Source: an uncultured Lachnoclostridium sp. (GTDB lineage Bacteria > Bacillota > Clostridia > Lachnospirales > Lachnospiraceae). From it: 64,000 nucleotides of DNA. Position 1 is the stretch's first letter; each line of letters starts with the position of its first letter. The DNA is taken from contig CAMKRZ010000016.1 of assembly GCA_946415315.1 (NCBI GenBank), positions 1-64,000 on the forward strand. The letters run 5' to 3'. The translations under genes and the position numbers were made by a program. Under the pieces are notes generated by a model. The model was not told where the DNA came from, did not search any database, and saw only the letters and a list, made by a program, of their open reading frames with translations. Positions 36,576-45,303 of the stretch are shown here, piece after piece.

Positions 36576-37290
36576 TCTGTGGAAACTACAATTCTCCGGC
36601 TTTTCCGCAGTAAATGTATCCGTCTCGATTGTCCCCCACAGGTACTTCTGTGGGCTTTTTCTGTGGAAACTACAATTCTTCAGTTTTTCCACAGTAAAAG
36701 TATCCGTCTCGATCGTCCCCCACAGGTACTTCTTTGGGCTTTTTCTGTGGAAACTACAATTCTTCAGTTTTTCCACAGTAAATGTATCCGTCTCGTTCTT
36801 CCCTTACAGGTACTTTTTCTTGCTTTTTCTGTGGAAACTACAATTCTCCGGCTTTTCCGCAGTAAAAGTATCTGTCTCGTTCTTCCCTTACAGGTACTTT
36901 TTCTTGTTTTTACTACGGAAACTTCAAAATTTCCGGCTTTCAACAGTAAAAAACTTTCGAGCAACTCCTCCGCACAGGTACTTCTTCAGACTTTTACTAC
37001 GGAAATTCAGAAATTCTCGATTTTCAATAGTAAAAATCTTCTGTACGACTCAACCGAACGGATACTCCTTCAAACTTTTACTACGGAAATTCAAAAATCT
37101 CAATTTTCAATAGTAAAAATCTTCCGAATGACTCATCCGCACAGATTCCTTTTCTAACTTTTTACTACGGAAATTCCAAAATCCCAGTTTTTCCGTAGCA
37201 AAACCGCTCCGACCGGTCCAAACAGACAGATACTCTTTCAAATCCTTACTACAGAAACGCCGGCTTCTTCGCTTATCGGTAGCAAAACTC
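36576..37290. repeat. Array 2: nine 84-bp tandem hairpin repeats
   Basis: Left arms CTGTGGAAA or CTACGGAAA recur every 84 bp: (T)CTGTGG at 36576, 36660, 36744 and 36828, then TACTACGG or TACTACAG at 36911, 36995, 37079, 37163 and 37247. A right arm (CCACAG, CCGCAG, ACAGTA, ATAGTA or CCGTAG) follows after about 17-23 bp. Unit 1 pairs CTGTGG with CCGCAG through a U-G wobble, units 2-3 are perfect, and unit 8 pairs CTACGGAAA with TTTCCGTAG, so arms change together in part. ACAGGTAC lies before each next left arm in the first units (36638, 36722, 36806, 36890, 36974) and decays in later ones. No credible gene lies in 36539-37378. Confidence 0.9.
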
Positions 37291-37378
37291 TCTGACAAGC
37301 CCCGTCTAGTCTTTTTTCCTGTTTTGCCCTTACAAACCTATCTTTGTCTTGTCCTGTTTTTCCCAATCTCCCTCAAAT

Positions 37379-37420
37379 AAAGGCGGTGGGGTTGCCCGTC
37401 CGGGCACCCCCACCGCCTTT
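37379..37420 (-). terminator. Terminator of the oligopeptide ABC operon
   Basis: AAAGGCGGTGGGGTTGCCCG pairs with CGGGC-CCCCCACCGCCTTT; the minus-strand exit is TTTATTTG. Confidence 0.85.
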
Positions 37421-37429
37421 ACTATCTTA

Positions 37430-39964
37430 TCAACCTTTACTGTTCCCCTGCTTGCTCTTCAGGTAGATCACCCGATGTGCCATCCGCTTCATCACCGCCT
37501 CATCGTGCGTGATAAAAAGATACGTCAGATTGAACCGGTCATGGAAATCCGCAAGAAGCGCAAGCACCTGCTCCTGCACAGTCGCATCGAGTGCCGATAC
37601 CGGCTCGTCGAGGATCAGGATATCCGGTTTGCCGAGGATTGCCATACCGATGGCGACTCGCTGCCGCTGACCGCCGGAAAGCTCGGTGATCTTGCGATCC
37701 GCGTACTCCTCTCCGAGGCCGACCGCAGAAAGCATCTCCCGCGCTTCGCGCTTTCTCTGCTCTGCTGCCTCGCGAGACGTCAGGGCATCGGCCATTCCGC
37801 GCTCTTTCTTCTGCCGAACGCGAATCGGTTCCTCCAAAAGCCACTGCACCGTCTTTACGCGGTTCAGGCTTCCGTACGGATCCTGGAACACCATGCCGAT
37901 ACGCGCCTCCGTCTCGATTGTTCCGGCCTGCCGCGGCAATAACCCTGCAAGACATCTCGCAAGAGTCGTCTTGCCGCTGCCGCTCCGGCCGATGATGCCG
38001 AGCACTTCGCCTTCGCGCAGTTCCATCTCAAAATTCTCAAGAACTTTATTCTCATAATTGAGAGGGTTGCGACCCCGCCGCTTCCCGTAGTACACGTGAA
38101 GATGCTTCACGCTGAGAATGGTCGGAGCGTCTTCTGACCAATGCATTCTCCCCGTAAAATCCGTTCCGGCGAGCGACTGCAGGAGCTGCTTCGTCTCCGC
38201 CGCTTTCGGGTCCTCGAAGATCTCCTCAACGGTACCTTCCTCGACGATGTGGCCATCGTCCATCACGAGCACGCGCTGGCAGATCCGTCTCACCACAGCA
38301 AGTTCGTGTGAGATAAACAACACCGCCATGCCATGCTTCTTCTGAAGATCATCCAGAAGCTTCAGAATCCCTTCACGCGTCTCTGCGTCAAGCGCCGTCG
38401 TCGGCTCGTCCAGGATCAACAATCTCGGCCGCAACAGCATAGCGATCGCGATCATCACGCGCTGCCGCTGGCCACCGGAGAGTTCCTTCGGAACGCTTCG
38501 CAAAATTCGCTCCGTCTCCGTGAGTTCCACCTCAATCAGAGCCTCCGCAAGCCTCTTATCCTGCTCTTCCTTCGGCAAATGCACATCGTTGTGGGTGAGC
38601 ATTTCCCGCATCTGACGCCCGATCGGCATCGTCGGGTTCAGCGACGTCATCGGCTCCTGAAACACCATCGCCATCGCGTCGCCGCGAAGCACCGCGAGAT
38701 CCTTCTTCGAGCACCGCAGAACATTTACCGACCCCACGTCAGTGCGAAGCAGGATTTCACCCGTTACGCCGGCCGTGTCGGGCAACAGGCCCATCACAGA
38801 CAGTGCCGACATGCTCTTGCCGCTGCCGGACTCGCCGACAATACCGAGCCGTTCACCCGCGTGAAGCGTAAAATTCACATCCTTGACGACCGTCTGCAGC
38901 GAGCCGTCCGCGCGCTCGAAACCGACTGCGAGGTTGCGCACGCACAGCACCACACCATCAGCAAGTGCCTCGTCAGCATCAATTATTTCCTCTTTCGCCG
39001 CGGCGTCCGCAGATGTCTCTTCATCCGCAGCATCTTCGCATGTCTCTCCATCCGCAACCTCCGCCCCCGCCGGCTTGACAGCACAGCTCTCGCAGGCCAC
39101 ACCGTACCCGGCCTCAGCCAGCTTGCGGCTGACGCGGGCGCGGATGCGCGACGGACTGCCGGTGTCGCCCTGGTTGCCGGAGTACGCATCGCTCAAGAGT
39201 GCAACACCGAGCACTGCAATAACGAGCAGAATGCCCGGGAACAGAACCGTCCACGGAGCGCTCCGCAGGTACGACTGTCCCTCGGAGAGCATGCGGCCGA
39301 GGCTCGCCTTCGGCGGCTGTACACCGAGACCGAGGTAGCTCATGCCCGACTCCGCGAGAACGGCATTGTTGAAGCCAACCGCCATCGTCACCAGAAGCGT
39401 GGCGCGGATATTCGGTAAAATGTGGATAAACAGAATACGGCTTCCCGAAGCGCCGAGAAGTTTCGCGTTGACGACATAGTCCGACTGCAACTGCGTCCGC
39501 ACGTCACTCCGCACCACGCGGGCGATGCTCGGGACGAAGAGAATGCCGAGGGCAAGAACGACATTTTTCTCGGAAGGGCCGAGAAGGCCGACGAACACGA
39601 GCGCAAGCAAAATGCTCGGAAACGCCAGGAGGCAGTCGTTAATGCGCATGATGACCGCGTCGAAAGTGCCGCCGATGTATCCGGCGAGCGCACCGACCAG
39701 CGTGCCGAAAATGCCGCCGATCACGATGGTCATCGCGCCGATCGCGACCGTCGTCAGCACACCGTGCGCCACGCGCGTATAGACGTCGCGGCCGTAGTGG
39801 TCCGTGCCGAAAATGTGCTTCCACGAGGGTGCCAGATTCCGCGCAGCCGCGTCCATATCATCCGCACCGTAAGGCGACAGAAACAAGCCCCCCGCGATCA
39901 GCAAGACCGTCAGGAGGAGAAGCGCGCAACCGCAGATAAAGTTGAACGAGTGCTTCCGCTTCAT
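37430..39964 (-). CDS. Oligopeptide ABC transporter: permease-ATPase-ATPase fusion (DppC-DppD-DppF type)
   Basis: 844 residues from MKRKHSF; AAAGGAACAGG precedes the ATG. Residues 1-275 are a DppC/OppC permease with six spans, FGTDHYGRDVYTRV near the start and a docking loop around DYVVNAKLLGASGSRILFIH. A Glu/Ala/Asp-rich linker (about 280-335) leads to two full ABC ATPases. ATPase 1 has Walker A GESGSGKS (about 380), signature ELSGGQRQR (about 493) and Walker B LLILDEPTTALD. ATPase 2 has GRSGSGKT (about 661), ELSGGQRQR (about 764) and ILILDEPVSALD. These are normally three separate genes. One continuous frame with no stop supports a true fusion. It follows the DppB permease gene after about 95 bp. 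Confidence 0.93.
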   Translation of the reverse strand: MKRKHSFNFICGCALLLLTVLLIAGGLFLSPYGADDMDAAARNLAPSWKHIFGTDHYGRDVYTRVAHGVLTTVAIGAMTIVIGGIFGTLVGALAGYIGGTFDAVIMRINDCLLAFPSILLALVFVGLLGPSEKNVVLALGILFVPSIARVVRSDVRTQLQSDYVVNAKLLGASGSRILFIHILPNIRATLLVTMAVGFNNAVLAESGMSYLGLGVQPPKASLGRMLSEGQSYLRSAPWTVLFPGILLVIAVLGVALLSDAYSGNQGDTGSPSRIRARVSRKLAEAGYGVACESCAVKPAGAEVADGETCEDAADEETSADAAAKEEIIDADEALADGVVLCVRNLAVGFERADGSLQTVVKDVNFTLHAGERLGIVGESGSGKSMSALSVMGLLPDTAGVTGEILLRTDVGSVNVLRCSKKDLAVLRGDAMAMVFQEPMTSLNPTMPIGRQMREMLTHNDVHLPKEEQDKRLAEALIEVELTETERILRSVPKELSGGQRQRVMIAIAMLLRPRLLILDEPTTALDAETREGILKLLDDLQKKHGMAVLFISHELAVVRRICQRVLVMDDGHIVEEGTVEEIFEDPKAAETKQLLQSLAGTDFTGRMHWSEDAPTILSVKHLHVYYGKRRGRNPLNYENKVLENFEMELREGEVLGIIGRSGSGKTTLARCLAGLLPRQAGTIETEARIGMVFQDPYGSLNRVKTVQWLLEEPIRVRQKKERGMADALTSREAAEQRKREAREMLSAVGLGEEYADRKITELSGGQRQRVAIGMAILGKPDILILDEPVSALDATVQEQVLALLADFHDRFNLTYLFITHDEAVMKRMAHRVIYLKSKQGNSKG

Positions 39965-40059
39965 GCCTGTTCCTTTCTGTAGCAAAATGATGCAGCCGGT
40001 ACCGCCGGCAGCCATCGAGTCATTTTCCGAATTTTGATACTATGGGAGTCTCCCCTAAT

Positions 40060-40965
40060 TTACTCCGTTTCCGCGCTGCTGTTGACAAGCAGCACGACGA
40101 TGCCGATGTACAAAACGATCGCCTGCACGACGTTGTAGTCGCGGTTGGAGATGGAACGCACCAGCAGCCGGCCGAGGCCGTTGACGCCGAAGACCTGCTC
40201 CACGACAATACTGCCGGCGATGATCTCCGAGATAATGACACCGATAAATGTGCGGACGCCGGGCAGCGCGTTCGGAAGCATGTGCAGCATCAGCACTTTC
40301 CCTTCCGTGAGGCCCTTGCTGCGCGCCGTGCGCACATAGTCCTTGCTCCGCTCCGTGAGAAGTGCGCTGCGCAGGAAGCGAACGGTCATCGCCGCTTTCG
40401 GGAGCGCGATCGCAAGCGCGGGGAAAATCAGGTACGCCAGGCAGGCGCCCAGTCCTTCATCGTACGAGACGAACGCGCCGGGAAGGAACACCTTCATCCA
40501 AAGCCCGAGCACAACCGAGATCAGCAACCCTAAGAAAAATGCAGGCACCGCCATCATTGTCTGGTTGAACACCGCCCCCGTGCGGTCGATCGCAGAGCCC
40601 GGGAAGCGGGCGTACAGCAGACCGAGCGGAAAAGCAATGACAATGATCATCAAAATAGAAAGCCCTGCCAGCAGCAGCGTGTTTGGAAGCACCTGCCACA
40701 GCAGCTCCGAAACCGGAACTTTATACTGAAGCGACTCCCCGAAGTTACCCCGGAACACACCGCCGAGCCAGCGACCGTACCGCACAAGCAACGGATCGTT
40801 CAGGCCCATGTCCTCCCGCAACGCCTCCAACGCCTCCGGAGTGGCATTTGTCCCGAGTTTCAACATCGCCGGGTCGCCCGACAACACCTGGAACACCAGG
40901 AACGTAACAAAGGAGAGCGCCAGAACCGCGATCAGTACGGCAGCACCCTTTCTGATCCACTTCAT
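40060..40965 (-). CDS. Oligopeptide ABC transporter permease, DppB/OppB type
   Basis: 301 residues, six predicted spans, AAAGGAGG eight bases upstream. Typical segments are VLSGDPAMLKLG, LREDMGLNDPLLVRYGRWL and the docking loop KDYVRTARSKGLTEGKVLMLHMLPNALP. It partners the DppC half of the fusion. The C-terminus stops at VLLVNSSAETE, about 10-15 residues earlier than usual: family members normally continue with a last half-helix and a DPRxR-like tail. A small frameshift near 40070 would explain this, but the last helix is mostly present, so function may be kept. Confidence 0.9.
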   Translation of the reverse strand: MKWIRKGAAVLIAVLALSFVTFLVFQVLSGDPAMLKLGTNATPEALEALREDMGLNDPLLVRYGRWLGGVFRGNFGESLQYKVPVSELLWQVLPNTLLLAGLSILMIIVIAFPLGLLYARFPGSAIDRTGAVFNQTMMAVPAFFLGLLISVVLGLWMKVFLPGAFVSYDEGLGACLAYLIFPALAIALPKAAMTVRFLRSALLTERSKDYVRTARSKGLTEGKVLMLHMLPNALPGVRTFIGVIISEIIAGSIVVEQVFGVNGLGRLLVRSISNRDYNVVQAIVLYIGIVVLLVNSSAETE

Positions 40966-41074
40966 ACCGGAGCCCTCCTTTCAACAAATTTCATGAAATA
41001 CTCACGCACCCCGAAACATACGGTTAGCGCACAACACAACTTACCACAAATAACACAACCCTCATCACACACGA

Positions 41075-41500
41075 GTGCACCGCACTCAGGCGGACACGAC
41101 TCGGCTGTCACTGCGAAGCATGCGACGAGGACGAGCGCGCCGCATTTAGGCGGGACACGACTCAGCTGTCACTGCGAAGCATGCGACGAGGACGAGTGCA
41201 CCGCACTTAGGTGGGCACGACTCGGCTGTCACTGCGAAACATGTGACGAGGACGAGCGCACCGCACTTAGGCGGGACAACGACTCGGCTGTCACTGCGAA
41301 GCATGCGACGAGGACGAGCGCACCGCACTTAGGCGGGACAACGACTCAGCTGTCACTGCGAAGCATGCGACGAGGACGAGCGCACCGCACTTAGGCGGAC
41401 ACGACTCGGATGACGCAGAGAAGCATGCGACGAGGACGAGCGCGCCGCATTTAGGCGGGACACGACTCAGCTGTCACTGCGAAGCATGCGACGAGTCCTT
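41075..41500. repeat. Array 3: about 61-bp GC-rich tandem repeats, seven copies
   Basis: GAAGCATGCGACGAG or a variant recurs at 41115, 41176, 41236, 41298, 41360, 41420 and 41481 (steps of 60-62 bp). Each unit also has CGACTCRGCTGTCACTG and CCGCACTTAGGCGGG. It lies between the binding-protein and DppB genes. Confidence 0.88.
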
Positions 41501-41519
41501 AGCGAGTGTGAATGCGAAT

Positions 41520-41570
41520 AGGGACGGCGCGAGGGTGTTTGAGCGTAGCGAGTTCCGGAGCGCCGTCCCT
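41520..41570. terminator. Strong hairpin between arrays 3 and 4
   Basis: AGGGACGGCGC (41520-41530) pairs perfectly with GCGCCGTCCCT (41560-41570). No clear T-run follows on the minus strand; it could attenuate transcription between the binding-protein and permease genes or be a folding boundary. Confidence 0.5.
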
Positions 41571-41599
41571 TGCCATGAGCATGAAACAGTCGCTTAGTA

Positions 41600-41812
41600 C
41601 TCGGTCGCCGCTGAGCGTGACGCTGAGTCGTGTCCCGCCAAGCGGTGCGCCGTACAAAGGCGCCGCTGAGCGCGACACCGAGTCGTGCCCGCCAAGCGGT
41701 GCGCCGTACAAAGACGCCGCTGAGCGCGACACCGAGTCGTGCCGCCAAGCGGTGCGCCGTACAAAGACGCCGCTGAGCGTGACACCGAGTCGTGCCGCTC
41801 AGCGGTGCGTCG
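41600..41812. repeat. Array 4: about 54-bp repeats, inverted relatives of array 3
   Basis: CTGAGCG recurs at 41611, 41666, 41720 and 41773 (steps 55, 54, 53 bp). The reverse complement of one unit reads GCGCACCGCTTGGCGGG then CACGACTCGGTGTC, matching the array-3 unit core GCGCACCGCACTTAGGCGGG and ACGACTCGGCTGTC. The two arrays face each other around the hairpin at 41520-41570. Confidence 0.85.
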
Positions 41813-41814
41813 TG

Positions 41815-43341
41815 TTACTTGAAGTATACCGAAGCCATATCCTGCACGTACACGGGATAGAACGTGTAGCCAGCGAGTTTCGGATTAACGGCAACCATCA
41901 GCGACGGGCTCTGGATAAACACCGAAGCCGCATCGTTCGCAAGGCAGGCCTGCAGTTTGTGATAGAGCTCGACTTTGCTCGAGGAGTCCACCGTAGCCTG
42001 TGCTTCCGTATAAAGGCTGTCAAACGAATCACTCTTATAGTTGATGAAATTCTTCTTGGAACCGCCGATGTAGTACTTCAGGATATCTCCCGGCGCGAGC
42101 TGCGAATCAAGACCGATGATGGTCGCGTCGCAGTCGTGATTGCTGTACACATCCGAAAGCCAGCTGGCCCACTCGATCTGCTCGATCTTCATCGTGATGC
42201 CGACTTTCTTGAGCTGATTCACGAGAACCTCCGCCGTCTGCACGTGGTACGTATAGTTCGAAGGTACCTTCACAGTGAAGGTAAACCCGTCAGCGTAGCC
42301 AGCCTCGGCGAGAAGCTGCTTTGCCTTCGCCTCATCGTGCGGATACAGATCCGCAAGCGATCCGTCATAGTACATGCCGAAGGTCGAGTACATACCGCTG
42401 CCGATCGCCGTGCCGTAGCCGCCGTTGAGCATTTGCAGAATCTCGTTCTTATCGACCGCATAGTTCACAGCCTGGCGCACGCGCACGTCATCGAACGGCT
42501 TCACCGCGTTGTTCAGGAAGAGGCCCTGCACAAGGCTCATCGAGCCGACTTCGATGTTGAACTGGCCCTTGAGCTGCTCCGCCTGGTCGACAGTCAGATA
42601 CGGGAAAATGTCGATATTGCCCGCCTGCAGTTTCAAGAACGCCGCATCGGTGCTCTCCGAGATGGAAAATGTCACCTTTGCGAGATGCGCCTTCTCACCG
42701 TGATAGTCCTCGAACCGCTCCATAACAAGGCTGTCCATCGGCTTGTACGACACGAACTTGAACGGGCCCGTGCCGACCGGTGACTTCGCCTGGTCCGCAT
42801 AGTTCCTCGGAACGATATTGCACGTAAAATGCCCGATCAGCTCGGTGTTCGGGCCTGACAGGGTGACCGTGATCACATCCTTGTCACCATTTTTCGAAGC
42901 AGTAATGTCGGAAATAACAGAAAACGCAGCGACAACCTGAACTTCCGGATCCGGATTCTCCAAGCGTCCTGCGCATCGATTTAACGAATATACAACGTCA
43001 TCCGCCGTAACGGTCTCGCCGTTATGGAACTTCACGCCGTCGCGCAACACGAAGGTGTAAGTCTTGCCATCCGCCGAGATCTCGTAGCTCTCCGCTACCG
43101 CGGGTACCAGTTTGCCGTCTTTGTCGGGCTTAACAAGGCCCTCGAAAATGTTGTACAAGACTTCTCTGGTTCCTGCCGCTACCGCTTTGTGAGGGTCAAG
43201 ACTGTCCAAATCCTGTGTTATTCCTACCACTACCGCTCCACCTTTCAGTTCTTCCTCCGGATCTTTCGTACCGCCTTTGCATCCGCAAAGTGCAGCCGCA
43301 CCGATCACCATGAGGAGAAAACAAGCAAAATACTTCTTCAT
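41815..43341 (-). CDS. Oligopeptide-binding lipoprotein of ABC importer (DppA/OppA type)
   Basis: 508 residues; AAAGGAG precedes the ATG. Signal peptide with lipobox LCGC, then a family 5 solute-binding protein: LDPHKAVAAGTREVLYNIFEG near residue 50, DGKTYTFVLRDGVKFHNGE near residue 110, and a hinge segment KLVPAVAESYEIS. It captures peptides (or nickel or sugars in some relatives) at the cell surface and feeds the DppB and DppC-D-F subunits encoded downstream. About 850 bp of repeats separate it from the permease genes, so binding protein and membrane parts may be expressed at different levels. Confidence 0.92.
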   Translation of the reverse strand: MKKYFACFLLMVIGAAALCGCKGGTKDPEEELKGGAVVVGITQDLDSLDPHKAVAAGTREVLYNIFEGLVKPDKDGKLVPAVAESYEISADGKTYTFVLRDGVKFHNGETVTADDVVYSLNRCAGRLENPDPEVQVVAAFSVISDITASKNGDKDVITVTLSGPNTELIGHFTCNIVPRNYADQAKSPVGTGPFKFVSYKPMDSLVMERFEDYHGEKAHLAKVTFSISESTDAAFLKLQAGNIDIFPYLTVDQAEQLKGQFNIEVGSMSLVQGLFLNNAVKPFDDVRVRQAVNYAVDKNEILQMLNGGYGTAIGSGMYSTFGMYYDGSLADLYPHDEAKAKQLLAEAGYADGFTFTVKVPSNYTYHVQTAEVLVNQLKKVGITMKIEQIEWASWLSDVYSNHDCDATIIGLDSQLAPGDILKYYIGGSKKNFINYKSDSFDSLYTEAQATVDSSSKVELYHKLQACLANDAASVFIQSPSLMVAVNPKLAGYTFYPVYVQDMASVYFK

Positions 43342-43392
43342 CTTTGCTCCTTTCCCACTTCCCAGTGGACCTATGTGATTTTTACGCCCCTT

Positions 43393-43421
43393 ATCTTACA
43401 CTCACTCTTCGGAAAATGCAA
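43393..43421 (-). promoter_or_regulatory. Promoter of the oligopeptide ABC operon
   Basis: TTGCAT (43416-43421), 17-bp spacer, TAAGAT (43393-43398) on the minus strand. Confidence 0.6.
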
Positions 43422-43500
43422 GTCCTTTCCGCCGGGCAGGTCTCTCAGGGGCAGCGCGACTCATTGGTCTCACTCCGCCTGCTGCCGCTGTTCCCCTGCC

Positions 43501-43529
43501 TTGCATAACGTAGTATGATGTGCTATACT
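43501..43529 (+). promoter_or_regulatory. Promoter of the DUF2927 lipoprotein gene
   Basis: TTGCAT (43501-43506), 17-bp spacer, TATACT (43524-43529). Confidence 0.7.
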
Positions 43530-43572
43530 TGCACTACTGCGTAAAAAATAGAAGTGAGAGGGGGTGTTCGAG

Positions 43573-44430
43573 TTGCGAAGAAGCCGTTTAACGCGTGTAT
43601 TGACAGCGATGATACTGGCAGCGGCGATGATATGCTGCGTGGGATGCGAAAATGCTGTTTTCCGGCACACAGCCCCTGACATCTCGATCAGACTTCCACG
43701 CTCCGGCTCATCCCCACAGCCAACTGCTGAGGTCACGCCGGGCGCCGGCATTCTCACTCCGATCATAACCCCCACGCCCTCAACCGGGGTAACCCCGGGC
43801 GGTTCGGGACAGGGACACCTGATCAACCGGATGGGATACACCGCGACGCAGATCTCGGAGTACTTCGACGAGGTTGCGCTGAACGCGGAATACGGCGGCA
43901 GCGACCACCGCGTCCACAAGTGGAACAGCCCGATCGTCCTCTATGTCAAAGGTGTGCCGACCTCACAGGATCGTCTCGTTCTGCAGTCGATCCTTCTGAA
44001 AATGAACAGCACCTACGGGTTCCCGGGCATCCGCGAAACGGCTAAGGAATCGGAAGCCAACCTGGTGATCACATTTGCCGACGACAACGAGTACACGGAG
44101 TTGACGCCGGCCAACATCAACGATCTCACGGACGGTTTCGCGACCTGCTGGTGGCAGAATTCCGTCATTTACAAGGCGGACATCGGAATCCGGCGCAGCA
44201 TTTCCCAGAGCGAGCGCAACTCCGTCATCTGGGAGGAAATGGTACAGGCGACGGGTCTGCAGAACGACTCCTACCGCTATCCGACCAGTCTGTTTTATCA
44301 GGGATATAACGAAGTTCAGGAACCGACTCCGCTGGACTGGATCCTGTTTCAAATTCTGTATCATCCCGACATGCTCGCCGGTACTTCCCGCGAGGAGGCA
44401 ATTCTTTTGAGCATTTCACTGCTGGAATGA
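43573..44430 (+). CDS. DUF2927-family lipoprotein
   Basis: About 285 residues. A TTG start at 43573 is favoured, six bases after GAGGGGGTG; a GTG at 43564 would overlap that site. Signal peptide with lipobox CVGC, a Pro/Thr spacer, then a domain with VALNAEYGGSDHRVHKWNSP, near residue 185 the ADIGI strand, and VIWEEMVQATGLQNDSYRYP, which match the DUF2927 pattern of secreted putative proteases. The conserved Glu-Glu pair could be catalytic or metal-binding but this is unproven. It precedes a membrane-protein gene on the same strand by about 130 bp. Confidence 0.75.
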   Translation: MRRSRLTRVLTAMILAAAMICCVGCENAVFRHTAPDISIRLPRSGSSPQPTAEVTPGAGILTPIITPTPSTGVTPGGSGQGHLINRMGYTATQISEYFDEVALNAEYGGSDHRVHKWNSPIVLYVKGVPTSQDRLVLQSILLKMNSTYGFPGIRETAKESEANLVITFADDNEYTELTPANINDLTDGFATCWWQNSVIYKADIGIRRSISQSERNSVIWEEMVQATGLQNDSYRYPTSLFYQGYNEVQEPTPLDWILFQILYHPDMLAGTSREEAILLSISLLE

Positions 44431-44557
44431 TCATACGGGAGAAATTACCATTTGAGGCCGACCCCGCATCCGCAGCGCTTCGCTTGCAGGCGCTGCGTTC
44501 CTATTGAAAAATGTCTGTTCCTCGCGGACGGGGAACGGATGAAAGGTACGTATTGTT

Positions 44558-45283
44558 ATGAATATCGACAACAAGAAAACCGCGCTGGATGATGACGCGA
44601 GCATCTACCAGGGCATCGAATCGCAGGAAAGCGCAAAAACCGAACGACAGAAGCTGTCGGAACTCTCCTTCAAAGGGAAACTCCGCTACCTCTGGGACTA
44701 CTATGCGCAGACAGCTTTTCTCGTCCTGTTTTTCGGTGGAATCGTTATAGCAATTCTGGTGACTGTATTGCGGCACAAACCCACTACGGTCGCCTCCATC
44801 ATTTTCATCGATGATCTCTGGCAGACGGAAACCCTGGAAAACTACGCTGAGGATCTTCTGAAACAGGTTCGGCCCGATGCTTCCGACAGCATCATCGCCG
44901 TAACCAACGGTTACCGGTCCGATTTAACAAACGACGGGGTTGCCATTTCCACCCGGGTTTTCGCACGGGAGATAGACCTGATCATCGGTACGAAGAGTTT
45001 TATGGAGAATTATGCGAAAAATGATAATCTTCTGCCGTTCGACAGTCTTCCCGATGATCTGCGCCGCGCCATCGCGGGACGGAGCACCATCACGACAGAC
45101 GAGTCTTCCCACGAGGGCACGCACGTTTTCGCTCTCAGTCTGACCGACACCGCTTTTATGCAGCGTCTTGACAGTCAAAATCAGATTCCGGCCGACACCT
45201 ACTATATCGGTATCTGCCAGACCACATTGCCGGAACGATACGATATCATCTATGATATTCTTCGGGCAATCATCGGGCAGTAG
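44558..45283 (+). CDS. Single-span membrane protein of unknown function
   Basis: 241 residues. The N-terminal cytoplasmic part ends with KLSELSFKGKLRYLWDYYAQ, a motif I know from many small Lachnospiraceae membrane proteins, followed by one span (TAFLVLFFGGIVIAILVTVL, about residues 52-71). The C-terminal about 165 residues would lie outside and look like a globular alpha/beta domain. AAAGGTAC lies before the ATG. A terminator overlaps its stop. The role is unknown. Confidence 0.7.
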   Translation: MNIDNKKTALDDDASIYQGIESQESAKTERQKLSELSFKGKLRYLWDYYAQTAFLVLFFGGIVIAILVTVLRHKPTTVASIIFIDDLWQTETLENYAEDLLKQVRPDASDSIIAVTNGYRSDLTNDGVAISTRVFAREIDLIIGTKSFMENYAKNDNLLPFDSLPDDLRRAIAGRSTITTDESSHEGTHVFALSLTDTAFMQRLDSQNQIPADTYYIGICQTTLPERYDIIYDILRAIIGQ

Positions 45284-45303
45284 CGGCGCTGCTGCCCTTT
45301 TTT
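45275..45303 (+). terminator. Terminator overlapping the stop codon
   Basis: GGGCAG (45275-45280) pairs with CTGCCC (45292-45297), followed by six T. The stop codon of the preceding gene lies in the loop side. Confidence 0.75.

Noticed and set aside
36552..37157. Plus-strand ORF of about 200 codons within array 2
   Set aside because: 84 bp is 28 codons, so any frame open in one unit stays open through all; the product is repeat-derived and has no start signal.
36576..37290. CRISPR array
   Set aside because: Whole 84-bp units are conserved with gradual decay; there are no unique spacers, no short constant repeat and no cas genes in the window.
40020..40241. Ser/Arg-rich minus-strand ORF at the DppB end
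   Set aside because: Composition is typical of an out-of-frame reading; it does not supply the missing DppB tail.
40993..41394. Plus-strand ORF in the GC-rich array
   Set aside because: It only reads the tandem repeat as low-complexity protein and lacks a ribosome binding site.
41512..42783. Plus-strand ORF across array 4 into the binding-protein gene
   Set aside because: It runs antisense to a certain gene and through repeats; no start signal or domain.
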